Below, piece after piece: positions 53,735 to 63,199 of a stretch of 64,000 bases of DNA. Source of the stretch: PGYR01 sp040264895 (GTDB lineage Bacteria > Bacteroidota > Ignavibacteria > Kapaibacteriales > UBA2268); the NCBI GenBank assembly GCA_040264895.1, contig JBDQHL010000002.1, forward strand, positions 14,064 to 78,063, written 5' to 3'. Within the stretch, counting starts at the first letter, position 1; each line of letters starts with the position of its first letter. Made by a program: the position numbers and the translations under genes. The notes beneath the pieces were generated by a model. That model was not told where the DNA came from. It ran no database searches and saw nothing but the letters and a program-made list of their open reading frames with translations.

Positions 53735-55198
53735 CTAGCTTACTTCACCTTGTGCCAGAGAGTAAGCTCTTGCACCACTGAAATTATAAATATTTTCAGT
53801 TTTGATAAAGTCTAATCCAGCATTATTAATATTCTTAAGTAGTTCGATAATTAAATTCTTCTCTATGTTAGCACTACCTTCTGAAGTGGCGTAGTCAGGA
53901 CTTACAAATCTGCATGACCAATGGTCAGAGCAGAATATATCTCTATCAACTCCAGGATAAACAGCAATTCCTCTGTTTGAAATTGTCTTCAATTTCAAGC
54001 CATCTGGTGTTAACTCTTCTAGTCTTCTTCCTAACTCATTTGGTTGTCGGTTATTTTCATTCCAATCCAAGTAAATATCGACACCTACTAATGTCTTAGG
54101 AGCACGAGGAGTGTTGTATTGTGGTAAAGCGATTTGGTGGTTAGATGGCTTTGCAATAGTAAAGTTCTGTGGCTTTTGCCCAAGTCTTTCTATTACTGCC
54201 TGAGCAAATTCCTTTGTACCGACTAATTGCTTTGTCAATTCGCTTTTTAGGTCACCAGTGTGAATACCGTCTTCTATAGTCTTTAGCAATGCATTTTGTA
54301 TTTTGAATGCATAGTCACCTAAGTTAAGATGTACTAACATCATACAAGCACCATTTAGCAAACCACTTGGGTTGGCTATGTTTTTGCCAGCTATATCTGG
54401 TGCCGAGCCATGAATTGCCTCGAACATTGCTACCTTTTCTCCTACGTTCGACGAGCCACCCATTCCTACTGAGCCAGCTATTTCGGCTGTTACATCGGAG
54501 ATAATATCGCCATATAGATTTAGAGTAACAATAACGTCAAATCTTTCAGGGTCGTTTGCAATTCTTGCGGTCCCAATGTCAATAATATAGTGCTCTGCTT
54601 CTATTTCTGGGTATTCTTCTTTTATTTCATCAAATACTTGGTGGAATAGACCATCAGCGTGTTTCATGATATTGTCTTTCGACATACAAGTAACTTTCTT
54701 TCTGCCGTGTGCCTTTGCATATTCGAAGGCATAGCGAATGATTTTTTCACTTCCTGGACGAGATATTAATTTCAGTACTTGTACTACTTCGGGAGTTTGT
54801 TGGTGCTCTATTCCAGCATACAAATCTTCTTCGTTTTCACGAACAACAACCACATCCATTTCTGGGAAGTGAGACTGTATGTATGGGCTGTATGCTTTTA
54901 CAGGGCGTACATTTGCAAATAATCCCAAAGTCTTACGGATAGTCACGTTCAAGCTTTTGTAACCGCCACCTTGAGGGGTAGTGATTGGGCCTTTTAAGAA
55001 TGCACCGTTGCGAGTGATTATGTCCCAGGCATCGTCAGGAATACCTGTTTTTATCCCTTTCAGATATACTTGCTCACCTACGTTGATTTCCTCATATTCC
55101 AGAGGAGCGCCAGCAGCTTCTAATATATCTATTACTGCATCTGTTATTTCTAAACCAATTCCATCGCCCTTGGCTAATGTTACTTTTATCTTATTCAT
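53735..55198 (-). CDS. icd: NADP-dependent isocitrate dehydrogenase, Thermus/Rickettsia-type
   Basis: 487 residues. ITTPQGGGYKSLNVTIRKTL, the catalytic/active-site segment; VVRENEEDLYAGIEH; IIDIGTARIANDPERFDVIV; GLLNGACMMLV. Beyond about residue 340 there is an extra domain of some 140 residues (VGVDIYLDWNENNRQPNELG ... DHWSCRFVSPDYATSEG), which marks the long IDH type of Thermus and Rickettsia rather than the E. coli type. TCA-cycle oxidation of isocitrate. Single gene with its own terminator. Confidence 0.92.
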   Translation of the reverse strand: MNKIKVTLAKGDGIGLEITDAVIDILEAAGAPLEYEEINVGEQVYLKGIKTGIPDDAWDIITRNGAFLKGPITTPQGGGYKSLNVTIRKTLGLFANVRPVKAYSPYIQSHFPEMDVVVVRENEEDLYAGIEHQQTPEVVQVLKLISRPGSEKIIRYAFEYAKAHGRKKVTCMSKDNIMKHADGLFHQVFDEIKEEYPEIEAEHYIIDIGTARIANDPERFDVIVTLNLYGDIISDVTAEIAGSVGMGGSSNVGEKVAMFEAIHGSAPDIAGKNIANPSGLLNGACMMLVHLNLGDYAFKIQNALLKTIEDGIHTGDLKSELTKQLVGTKEFAQAVIERLGQKPQNFTIAKPSNHQIALPQYNTPRAPKTLVGVDIYLDWNENNRQPNELGRRLEELTPDGLKLKTISNRGIAVYPGVDRDIFCSDHWSCRFVSPDYATSEGSANIEKNLIIELLKNINNAGLDFIKTENIYNFSGARAYSLAQGEVS

Positions 55199-55295
55199 TT
55201 ACTAATTAATATTTTTGATTTATGTTATTAAGAAGTTGCAATATAAGAATTAGAACAGTTTTGATAAATTTAATATTTGAAATAGGAGGAAAAAA

Positions 55296-55487
55296 GTTAG
55301 TTTAAATTACGGAGATGAGTTTGTCTCGTCTTTAACAGAAACTGTCTTAACTAGGAAAGCCACTCTTCGTTACAGTGATGCTTCATGTTCACAATCAATA
55401 TCAATTACTAATTTCAAAGAATTGAAAATAAAAGATTATTATCTTATATTTGATAAAAGCATAAAAGAGGAAATTCAAATTGGATAA
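55296..55487 (+). CDS. possible 63-residue small protein with a non-canonical start, overlapping murA
   Basis: A frame opens after TGA with a perfect AGGAGG (55284-55289) six bases before GTT AGT TTA AAT TAC, reading SLNYGDEFVSSLTETVLTRK, then ATLRYSDASC and NFKELKIKDYYLIFDKSIKE. It ends at TAA 55485-55487, overlapping the murA TTG start by eight bases. No ATG, GTG or TTG is in frame near the Shine-Dalgarno. The amino-acid mix looks coding, but there is no recognised family, and it may be a remnant of a mutated start codon. Weak support. Confidence 0.3.
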   Translation, partial: VSLNYGDEFVSSLTETVLTRKATLRYSDASCSQSISITNFKELKIKDYYLIFDKSIKEEIQIG

Positions 55488-56742
55488 ATTAGTTTTAGAA
55501 GGTGGCAACCGCCTACGTGGCTCCGTTAAGGTATCGGGTGCTAAAAATGGTTGCTTAGCTATTATGCCGGCTTGCTTGCTAGCTCCAGGAGTTTATAACC
55601 TAACCAACACACCAAACCTAACAGATGTATGGAGTATGTCTCGTCTGCTCAATGCTATGGGAGCTCACTCAGAGCTGAATGGCGATACTCTATTCCTAGA
55701 CACACGCGATGTCAATTCTTATGAAGCTCCTTACGAATTTGTAAAAAAGATGCGTGCCTCGTTCTATGTACTAGGGCCATTGCTCGCACGATTTGGCAAG
55801 GCGAAGGTATCGTTACCAGGTGGTTGCGCATGGGGTCCAAGACCTGTTGACTTGCACTTGAAAGGTATGGAAAAACTGGGTGCTAAGATTGAAATAGAAA
55901 ATGGATATATAGTAGCTGACGCTACGAACCTGACTGGTGGCAGATTCAACTTCGATATTTCGAGCGTTGGTGCTACGGGTAATGTGCTTATGGCTGCCGT
56001 GAAAGCCAAGGGCTCAACGATATTAACTAATGCTGCAATAGAGCCAGAGATTACTGCTCTTGCACGTTTCTTGGTTAAGATGGGTGCAAAAATCGACGGA
56101 ATAGGCACTACCCAACTAGAGATAGAGGGAGTAGATGAGCTGAAAGCAGTAGACGAAGAAATAGTTCCAGACAGAATAGAAGCAGCTACGTTTATGATTG
56201 CTGCTGCTATGACCAAAGGTGATGTAGAGCTGACAAACGTAAACCCATACCACATAGCTGCCGTGATCGGTAGAATGGAAGAAACTGGCGCAGAGATAGA
56301 CGTAAACGGCAATAGCATTAGGGTGACTATGGACGGAGATATAACGCCAGTGGACATTACTACTTCAGTTTATCCAGGAATACCAACGGATGTACAAGCA
56401 CAATGGACTGCCTATATGATGGCTGCAAACGGTACTTCGAAGATAGTTGATAATATATACGCAGATAGATTCAAGCATGTACCAGAGTTGCAACGACTTG
56501 GTGCAGACATATCGGTAACGGACAATATGGCTATAGTGCGTGGTGGCAAAAAGCTAACAGGTGCACAAGTCATGTCATCTGACTTGCGTGCAAGTGCTTC
56601 TCTGATACTAGGTGGCTTGGTTGCTGAAGGCAGAACGGAGGTTCTTCGTGTCTATCACTTAGATCGTGGATATGAGAATATAGAGCAGAAGCTAACGAGC
56701 TTAGGTGCTAACATAAAGCGCGAGAAAGCTGAGTTGGTGTAG
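55480..56742 (+). CDS. murA: UDP-N-acetylglucosamine 1-carboxyvinyltransferase MurA
   Basis: 420 residues, TTG start preceded by AGAGGAAA. GAKNGCLAIMPACLLAPG at the start; the catalytic cysteine in PGGCAWGPRPVDLHLKGMEK; then VEGVDE-type loops and the closing LDRGYENIEQKLTSLGANIK. Catalyses the first committed step of peptidoglycan synthesis. The fosfomycin-binding Cys is present (CAW; many homologues have CAI). First gene of a short plus-strand stretch. Confidence 0.96.
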   Translation: MDKLVLEGGNRLRGSVKVSGAKNGCLAIMPACLLAPGVYNLTNTPNLTDVWSMSRLLNAMGAHSELNGDTLFLDTRDVNSYEAPYEFVKKMRASFYVLGPLLARFGKAKVSLPGGCAWGPRPVDLHLKGMEKLGAKIEIENGYIVADATNLTGGRFNFDISSVGATGNVLMAAVKAKGSTILTNAAIEPEITALARFLVKMGAKIDGIGTTQLEIEGVDELKAVDEEIVPDRIEAATFMIAAAMTKGDVELTNVNPYHIAAVIGRMEETGAEIDVNGNSIRVTMDGDITPVDITTSVYPGIPTDVQAQWTAYMMAANGTSKIVDNIYADRFKHVPELQRLGADISVTDNMAIVRGGKKLTGAQVMSSDLRASASLILGGLVAEGRTEVLRVYHLDRGYENIEQKLTSLGANIKREKAELV

Positions 56743-56932
56743 AATATCTAGCTCTTAGTTTTGATTACTTTTTAACTTAACAAAATTACACCCTTACATT
56801 TCTACAATAGAATTAAGGGTTTACCTTACTTTGCACTTCAAAGGGTATTTATAAATATCAATGCCAATTACATCAAAACAGTAATTAGTTCGTAATGCAC
56901 CTAAGTAAATTTAACAATTTGAAATAAACTAT

Positions 56933-59302
56933 ATGAAAATAATAACATTTCTTTTACTATTCGCTACTGTGGCTACTAGCTATTCACAAGATGAATACAC
57001 GCTAAGCGGATATGTAAAAGATACGGAAACAGGGGAAACGCTCATAGGAGCGACAGTGTCCGTAAAGGACACCAAAAAGGGTGCAGTCACCAATGCCTAT
57101 GGATTCTACTCCATTACTTTACCGAAAGGAGATTATGCTTTAATTGCATCTTATATTGGCTATGACAAGAAGACTCCAGCAGTAAAGTTAGATAAGGATA
57201 TTAAGCTAGACATAGAGTTGAGCAGTTCAAATATCCAAACAGAAGAGGTGGTGGTTTCCTCAAGGAAATCAAATGAGAATGTCGTTTCGATTGAGATGAG
57301 TACATTGGAACTGAGCCAACAAATACTTACAAGAATGCCAGCACTATTGGGTGAAACTGATGTAGTAAGGTCAGTTCAATTATTGCCAGGTGTTTCCACT
57401 GTAGGTGAGGGTGCCACTGGATTCAACGTGCGAGGTGGAGGTATTGATCAAAACTTAGTACTTCTAGATGAAGCTCCAGTATATAACTCTTCTCACCTAT
57501 TCGGATTTTTCTCGGTTTTTAATCCAGACGCAGTAAAAGATGTTAAGTTAATTAAGGGTGGTATTCCAGCAAAGTATGGAGGACGTTTGTCATCTATTCT
57601 GGATGTAAGGTTGAAGGAAGGTAGTCCAAGAAAATTTAATGTAGATGGTGGTGTGGGAGCTATATTCAGCAGGTTGGCTGTAGAAGGGCCAATAATAGAT
57701 GATAAGCTTTCATTCTTGGTTGCTGGTCGTAGATCATATATAGATGTATTAGCCAAGCCATTTTTAGAGGATGGTCTGAGTGATAGTCAATTCTATTTTT
57801 ATGATTTGACAGCTAAGTTAAACTGGAAAATAGATGAAAATAATACTGTATTTACCTCTGGTTATTTTGGTAGAGATGTTTTTGGAGCAGGATTTGGTTT
57901 TGACTGGGGTAGTCAAACTGCTACGGTCAGATGGAATCACTTGTTCTCAGATCAACTCTTCTCAAATTTGACCTACTATTTTAGCAACTATGATTACCAA
58001 TTACAATTTGGTGATGAGGCAGAAGGTGAATTTTTTAAATGGAAGTCGAATATTATAACTCAATCTCTAAAGTATGATTTAGAGTATTTCCTCAATCCAG
58101 AAAATAGTATTGATTTTGGTCTTGAAGCAATTTATTATGATTTTGTACCTGGTGATGCAATCGGTGGAAGTGATGGTTTTGAAGTTCCAATTAAATTAGA
58201 TGATCAGTTTGCAGCACAGCTGGCTGCATATGTAAGCCAAGAAATTGATTTCACACCTGAATTTGCAATGAGCTATGGACTTAGGGCTTCCTACTATAAT
58301 TATATAGGACCTGGTACTGAATATATATACGGAGATACAACTTCGAATTATGCAAAACCAATTATTGACACTAAAGAGTATGACGATTTTGAAAGTATAG
58401 CGGACTATTTCAATTTAGAACCACGCGCTTCACTTAAGTATCAACTTGATGAAGAGAGCTCAATCAAAGCAAGCTATAACAGGATGGTGCAATATGTCCA
58501 CTTGCTTTCTAATACTGCAGCAGCATCGCCTTTAGATGTATGGAGACCAACAACAAATAACGTAAAGCCAGAGCTTTCTGATCAATATGCATTAGGCTAT
58601 TTCAAAAACTTTGACGACAATGCATGGGAGACTTCTGTAGAAGTTTACTACAAGGATTTCCAAAATCAGATTGATTACAGAAATGGTGCAGACTTGAATT
58701 TGAATGTTGAGTATGAGGCAGATTTACTTTATGGTGATGGACGTGCTTATGGTGCAGAATTTTACGTGAAGAAAAACAGCGGTGATTTTACAGGTTGGAT
58801 AAGTTATACCTTAGCAAGAACTGAGAGAAACATAGCTGGAATAAATAATGGCGATTGGTACCCAACTAGGTTTGACAGAACACATAACTTGAACATAGTT
58901 GGTTTCTATGACTTATCAAAAACTTGGAGTCTATCAGCTAACTTTATATTAGCCTCTGGTACTCCTGCAACATTCCCTACAAATAGACTGGAATGGCAAG
59001 GGTATGTGGCGCCACATAACTCAGAGAATACGAGAGGTAATTTCAGAATACCAATGTCACATAGACTTGATATCTCTGCTACTTACGACCCAGAAGATGA
59101 TCCGGATGATTGGTGGTCAGGTAAGTGGGTTTTCTCTATTTATAATGTTTATAATAGAAGAAATCCATACTCAGTATTCTTCAGGAATAATGCGGATAAT
59201 TTTGCTCAAACCGAAGCAGTAAGGTTTGCAGTGTTTGGCTCTATCGTTCCTGCAGTATCGTATAATTTTAATTTTGATGTAAATAAATTAGTGAATGAGT
59301 AA
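56933..59302 (+). CDS. TonB-dependent receptor with CarboxypepD-reg domain (SusC-like class)
   Basis: 789 residues. Signal peptide (MKIITFLLLFATVATSY). CarboxypepD-regulatory-like domain about 20-108 (YTLSGYVKDTETGETLIGAT), plug domain with GFNVRGGGIDQNLVLLDEAP and PAKYGGRLSSILDVRLKEG, then the beta-barrel. Lacks the long SusC-type central region but pairs with the DUF4249 lipoprotein whose start lies within its 3' end (bases 59295-59302), an 8-base overlap. Together the two form a nutrient-uptake pair; substrate unknown. Confidence 0.92.
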   Translation: MKIITFLLLFATVATSYSQDEYTLSGYVKDTETGETLIGATVSVKDTKKGAVTNAYGFYSITLPKGDYALIASYIGYDKKTPAVKLDKDIKLDIELSSSNIQTEEVVVSSRKSNENVVSIEMSTLELSQQILTRMPALLGETDVVRSVQLLPGVSTVGEGATGFNVRGGGIDQNLVLLDEAPVYNSSHLFGFFSVFNPDAVKDVKLIKGGIPAKYGGRLSSILDVRLKEGSPRKFNVDGGVGAIFSRLAVEGPIIDDKLSFLVAGRRSYIDVLAKPFLEDGLSDSQFYFYDLTAKLNWKIDENNTVFTSGYFGRDVFGAGFGFDWGSQTATVRWNHLFSDQLFSNLTYYFSNYDYQLQFGDEAEGEFFKWKSNIITQSLKYDLEYFLNPENSIDFGLEAIYYDFVPGDAIGGSDGFEVPIKLDDQFAAQLAAYVSQEIDFTPEFAMSYGLRASYYNYIGPGTEYIYGDTTSNYAKPIIDTKEYDDFESIADYFNLEPRASLKYQLDEESSIKASYNRMVQYVHLLSNTAAASPLDVWRPTTNNVKPELSDQYALGYFKNFDDNAWETSVEVYYKDFQNQIDYRNGADLNLNVEYEADLLYGDGRAYGAEFYVKKNSGDFTGWISYTLARTERNIAGINNGDWYPTRFDRTHNLNIVGFYDLSKTWSLSANFILASGTPATFPTNRLEWQGYVAPHNSENTRGNFRIPMSHRLDISATYDPEDDPDDWWSGKWVFSIYNVYNRRNPYSVFFRNNADNFAQTEAVRFAVFGSIVPAVSYNFNFDVNKLVNE

Positions 59303-60215
59303 GAAGATGAAAAAATTAATTTTAATTATAGTACTCGGTTTGGGATTTGCATCTTGTGAAGACGTAATAGATGTTGATTTGAATGAAGGAACACCTCAAC
59401 TTACAGTCGATGCAGTGATGTCCAATTCAGATGAGAACCCACATGTTAAACTAAGTATATCTGGTGAGTACTTTGATGCTTCATCAGTTAGCCCTGTTAC
59501 AGATGCTGAGTTGAGCTTGACTGATAGCGATGGAAATTCATATGCATTTGATTCTCCAGATCAAGAAGGAAGATATTTTCTATCCGACGAGCTTAATAAT
59601 ATTGTACCTGGTGTTACATTCAAGCTAACTATAGATTATAACAACAGCCAATATACAGCAGAGTCAACAGTAAGGGAAACCCCAGAGATTGATTCAATAA
59701 GTTGGTCTCGTGAAGATGTACCCTTTGGCGATATTGATTCAATTTGGGCTGTCCAATTCTGGGCAAGAGATTTGGATGGGTTGGGTGATGCTTATTGGGT
59801 AAGAGCGACTAGAGAAGGTATGGTAAATACTGATCCTGGTAAAATTGTAGTTGCCTATGATGGTTCTACAGGAAGAGGCTCACAAACAGATGGGATACCT
59901 TTTATATTGCCTATCCGTGCATCCATTACGCCTGGTGGTTTTGCTGGTCCCCCTAGCGATGAAGATCCAGCAGAAGTTGGAGATGAAATTGGTGTGCAGC
60001 TATATTCTATTAGTTTAGAATTTGCCGAGTATTTAGTAATATTGAGGGAGCAGCTTAATAATGGGGGATTGTTTGCAGAGACTCCTGCTAACTTACCGAC
60101 TAATGTGTTTAATCAAGATGATAATGGAATACAAGCACTTGGTTGGTTTGCAGTCTGTAAAATGCACACAGAAAGTGGTATCATCAGCTGGGAAAAGAGT
60201 AATAATAGGCAATAA
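59295..60215 (+). CDS. DUF4249 lipoprotein partner of the TonB receptor
   Basis: 306 residues from ATG 59295; MKKLIL (59307) is another possible start and gives a shorter signal peptide. Lipobox FASC (LIIVLGLGFASC). The pattern SCEDVIDVDLNEGTPQLTVD is the DUF4249 signature, followed by beta sandwiches (DSISWSREDVPFGDIDS) and closing SGIISWEK. DUF4249 lipoproteins lie on TonB-linked outer-membrane receptors, as SusD does for SusC. Overlap with the receptor suggests translational coupling. Confidence 0.9.
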   Translation: MSKKMKKLILIIVLGLGFASCEDVIDVDLNEGTPQLTVDAVMSNSDENPHVKLSISGEYFDASSVSPVTDAELSLTDSDGNSYAFDSPDQEGRYFLSDELNNIVPGVTFKLTIDYNNSQYTAESTVRETPEIDSISWSREDVPFGDIDSIWAVQFWARDLDGLGDAYWVRATREGMVNTDPGKIVVAYDGSTGRGSQTDGIPFILPIRASITPGGFAGPPSDEDPAEVGDEIGVQLYSISLEFAEYLVILREQLNNGGLFAETPANLPTNVFNQDDNGIQALGWFAVCKMHTESGIISWEKSNNRQ

Positions 60216-60248
60216 GAACTTTAGATTTAGTTCTAAAATATTTTACAG

Positions 60249-60286
60249 AAAAGGCAAATGGAGTTACATCATTTGCCTTTTCTTAT
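60249..60286 (+). terminator. intrinsic terminator after the DUF4249 gene
   Basis: AAAAGGCAAATG pairs with CATTTGCCTTTT across a short loop, followed by TTATTT. Ends the TonB/DUF4249 operon. Confidence 0.85.
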
Positions 60287-60305
60287 TTGACATAAAGTAA
60301 AAAAA

Positions 60306-60341
60306 AAGCAATCCGAGAATCATATCTCAAATTGCTTTTGT
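60306..60341 (-). terminator. intrinsic terminator after gcvT
   Basis: GCAATCCGAGA pairs with CTCAAATTGC with a small bulge; on the minus strand it is followed by a long T-run (plus-strand A-run at 60297-60308). Back to back with the previous terminator, so the two convergent operons are separated by two hairpins. Confidence 0.75.
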
Positions 60342-60367
60342 AAAAAATTAAACTTGAAGAAAACAGT

Positions 60368-61462
60368 TTACAGAAGTGGCATCTTTCTTACTATTGCCGG
60401 GAATCGTTTGCCTCTAGCTTCTATCTCAATTTTAGTATCTGGAGTTCTATAATCCCAATGAACATATCCCATACCTACTGGCTTTTCTAAAGATGGTGAT
60501 AAGTTACCCGTTGTAACTTCACCGATTTGCTCATCAGCTTTGAATATCTTGTAGCCCTTTCTTGCTATAAATCTATCAGCATCTACTTCAAACCCAACTA
60601 ATCTTCTTGCTGGTCCATTCTCTTTTATTTTTGCTAATGCTTCTTTACCATTGAAATCTGAATCTTTATTCAATTTAGTTACCCAACCAAGTCCAGCTTC
60701 GATAGTATTTGTGGTTTCATCTATATCGTTTCCGTATAGTGCATATCCCTTTTCCATTCTTAAAGTATCACGGCACCCTAATCCTACAGCGGCTATCCCA
60801 AACTCTTCTCCGGCTTCCATAAGTGAGTTCCATATCTTTTCAGCTGTTTCTTGGCCACCTTTGAAATATAGCTCATAGCCAAGCTCACCAGTGTAACCAG
60901 TTCTTGATACTATAGCTGGGAATCCAGCCAGGGTTTCATTTTCCGAAAATCTGTAAAACTCCATTGAGTCTAAATCACAGTCAGTCAATTTGGCTAACAC
61001 TTTTTTTGAGTTTGGACCTTGAAGAGCTAGGAGTGAATATTCATCAGATTGATTTGATACTTCTGCATCGAACCCTTCTGTATTCTTCATTACCCAATCT
61101 ATATCTTTGTCTATGTTTGCACCATTAACTACTAATAGGTAGCGGTTATCTGCTAGTTTATACGCTAGCAAATCATCTACTATTCCACCATCATTAAAAC
61201 ACATTGCAGTATAGAGAACTTGCCCTATTTCTAATTTCGAAGCGTCATTTGTTATTAGTTTTTGTACTAAGTCCAATGCCTCATTACCTTCGATAAAAAA
61301 CTCACCCATATGTGACACATCAAAAATTCCCACGCTTTCACGTACTAACTTATGTTCTTGTATAATTCCACTTGGGTATTGAATAGGCATTTTGTAGCCG
61401 GCGTAGTCAACCATTTTGGCATTTAGACCAATATGTAAATTGTAGAATGCTGTTGTTTTCAT
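60368..61462 (-). CDS. gcvT: aminomethyltransferase GcvT (glycine cleavage T protein)
   Basis: 364 residues. IGLNAKMVDYAGYKMPIQYP and ESVGIFDVSHMGEFFIEGNE (T-protein signature) at the start; SDEYSLLALQGPNSKKVLAK; RTGYTGELGYELYFKG (catalytic region); GLGCRDTLRMEKGYALYGND; PVGMGYVHWDY near the end. Transfers the methylene group of glycine to tetrahydrofolate. Fits folate metabolism with FolC in the window. gcvH, gcvP and lpd are not adjacent. Confidence 0.96.
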   Translation of the reverse strand: MKTTAFYNLHIGLNAKMVDYAGYKMPIQYPSGIIQEHKLVRESVGIFDVSHMGEFFIEGNEALDLVQKLITNDASKLEIGQVLYTAMCFNDGGIVDDLLAYKLADNRYLLVVNGANIDKDIDWVMKNTEGFDAEVSNQSDEYSLLALQGPNSKKVLAKLTDCDLDSMEFYRFSENETLAGFPAIVSRTGYTGELGYELYFKGGQETAEKIWNSLMEAGEEFGIAAVGLGCRDTLRMEKGYALYGNDIDETTNTIEAGLGWVTKLNKDSDFNGKEALAKIKENGPARRLVGFEVDADRFIARKGYKIFKADEQIGEVTTGNLSPSLEKPVGMGYVHWDYRTPDTKIEIEARGKRFPAIVRKMPLL

Positions 61463-61476
61463 TTCATAAATCCTAT

Positions 61477-61995
61477 TTAAACTGTTATTTTATCTTTCAT
61501 CTTTTCAAATTTCTTAGGGCCTATGCCCTTTACTTTTTTAATATCTTCTATTGATTTGAAAGGTGTCTTTTTTCTGTACTTAATTATTTTTTGTGCAGTT
61601 TTTTCACCAATACCTTTTATCTTCTTCAACTCTAACTTAGACGCAGTGTTAATATTGATTTTACCAATAATTTTATCATCACTATCATCAGCATTGTAAC
61701 TCTGCTTTTTTTTACTTTCTGGCTTCTGATTACCTAAGGCAATATCATTTTCATTACTTGTTTTGTCTATTGGCTCTGTCTCGTAATCTTCGAACTTACC
61801 ACTGAAGTTGAAATTGGTTCCTGCAGATGCGTTCCTCGAAACTTTAATACCATCTAAGTCATCTAAACTTGTTCGGTCGTAATCAACAAATGAGCCAATG
61901 ATTACACCTAATATGAATACCAAACTAATCATAAGCTCCCCTTTGGCTAAACCAAATACGGATTGAATTGATGATATGAGTTTGTCAATATTCAT
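61477..61995 (-). CDS. ComEA-like helix-hairpin-helix protein
   Basis: 172 residues. One membrane helix at about 20-40 (ELMISLVFILGVIIGSFVDY), a polar linker (residues 45-108, many Asp/Ser/Lys), and two helix-hairpin-helix motifs: ININTASKLELKKIKGIGEK and SIEDIKKVKGIGPKKFEKM. This is the ComEA layout: DNA bound in the periplasm during natural transformation. Only ComEA is present here; other Com genes are elsewhere or absent. Confidence 0.85.
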   Translation of the reverse strand: MNIDKLISSIQSVFGLAKGELMISLVFILGVIIGSFVDYDRTSLDDLDGIKVSRNASAGTNFNFSGKFEDYETEPIDKTSNENDIALGNQKPESKKKQSYNADDSDDKIIGKININTASKLELKKIKGIGEKTAQKIIKYRKKTPFKSIEDIKKVKGIGPKKFEKMKDKITV

Positions 61996-62020
61996 ACTAC
62001 TGTAAGATATAATCTAATAT

Positions 62021-63181
62021 TTAAAAGAATGCTCCTTTAACTTTTTCAAAGAAACCTTTTGCGTCATTATTAGGCTTAAAGTTATCACTTTCTTTCATCT
62101 TTTTCAACATTGATTTTTCATCAGATGATAATTTCTTTGGTATATGGACATCTATTATTACAATCTGGTCACCTTTTCTGTAAGAATTTAGCAGTGGTAA
62201 CCCCTTGTTTTTTAAAACGATTGACTCACCTGGTTGAGTACCAGATTTGACATCTACGTTTTCAGTTCCATATAATGTAGGTACATCTAACCTAACACCC
62301 ATTGCTGCTTCTGGAACACTAATTTTTAACTTATAAATTATATTGTTTCCATCGCGAGTTAAATACTTATGTTCTTTTTCTTGTATAATTACAATCAAAT
62401 CACCTTTCGAACCACCTCGTTTACCTGCGTGTCCTTTGCCAGATACAGTAAGGTAGTTGCCTTCTTCAACTCCAGCTGGTATTTCTACAGAAGTTTTTTC
62501 TTCATCTCTTACTCGTCCATCACCTTCGCAAGTGTTACAAGTGTCTTTTATGATTTGACCTGTTCCGCTACAGTTGCTACAAGGTTGTATGTTAACAAAT
62601 TGACCAAACATGGAGCGGCTTACTTGCTTTACCTGGCCTTGTCCATTACATTGCGGGCAAGTGTTGTATCCGCTACTTCCACCTTTAGCACCACTCCCAG
62701 AACAGTCACCGCAGGCAACAAATTTTTTGACTCTTATAGTCTTTTCAACTCCAGTTGCAATTTCTTCTAAGGTAAGAGGCATTTTTATTTTTAGGTCAGC
62801 TCCACGTTCATCTCTTCTTCGCCTTTGGCCACCTTGTGAACGGCCACCACCACCTCCGAAGAGGTCATCGAATATTGAACCACCAAATATATCTCCGAAG
62901 TTGGAGAAAATATCTTCAACATTAGAAAAACCTGGTTGTCCACCCCCAGCACCACGAACGCCTTGATGACCAAATCTGTCATACTTTGCTCTTTTATCTT
63001 CATTTGAAAGAACATCATATGCTTCAGAAGCTTCCTTGAACTTTTCTTCTGCCTCAGGGTTATCTGGGTTTTTATATTGTTGATATTGATTAGCTAACTT
63101 TCTGTAAGCTGCTTTGATTTCGGTTTTGTCAGCACTTTTACTAACAGATAAAATTTCGTAATAATCTCTTTTTTCACTCAT
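62021..63181 (-). CDS. dnaJ: chaperone DnaJ lacking the HPD motif
   Basis: 386 residues, full-length type I DnaJ: J domain 1-70 (EKRDYYEILSVSKSADKTEI, AYRKLA and NPDNPEAEEKFKEASEAYDV), Gly/Phe region (about 75-120), four CxxCxGxG zinc modules (CGDCSGSG, CPQCNGQG, CSNCSGTG, CNTCEGDG; about 148-215), and the C-terminal substrate-binding domain. The odd part is the loop between J-domain helices II and III: the motif HPD, needed to activate DnaK, is replaced by Gln-Gln-Tyr (residues 34-36; codons CAA CAA TAT at 63082-63074). The rest of the J domain is conserved. Co-transcribed with grpE upstream (18 bases). Confidence 0.93.
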   Translation of the reverse strand: MSEKRDYYEILSVSKSADKTEIKAAYRKLANQYQQYKNPDNPEAEEKFKEASEAYDVLSNEDKRAKYDRFGHQGVRGAGGGQPGFSNVEDIFSNFGDIFGGSIFDDLFGGGGGRSQGGQRRRRDERGADLKIKMPLTLEEIATGVEKTIRVKKFVACGDCSGSGAKGGSSGYNTCPQCNGQGQVKQVSRSMFGQFVNIQPCSNCSGTGQIIKDTCNTCEGDGRVRDEEKTSVEIPAGVEEGNYLTVSGKGHAGKRGGSKGDLIVIIQEKEHKYLTRDGNNIIYKLKISVPEAAMGVRLDVPTLYGTENVDVKSGTQPGESIVLKNKGLPLLNSYRKGDQIVIIDVHIPKKLSSDEKSMLKKMKESDNFKPNNDAKGFFEKVKGAFF

Positions 63182-63199
63182 AAACTTTTATTTTCTTTT

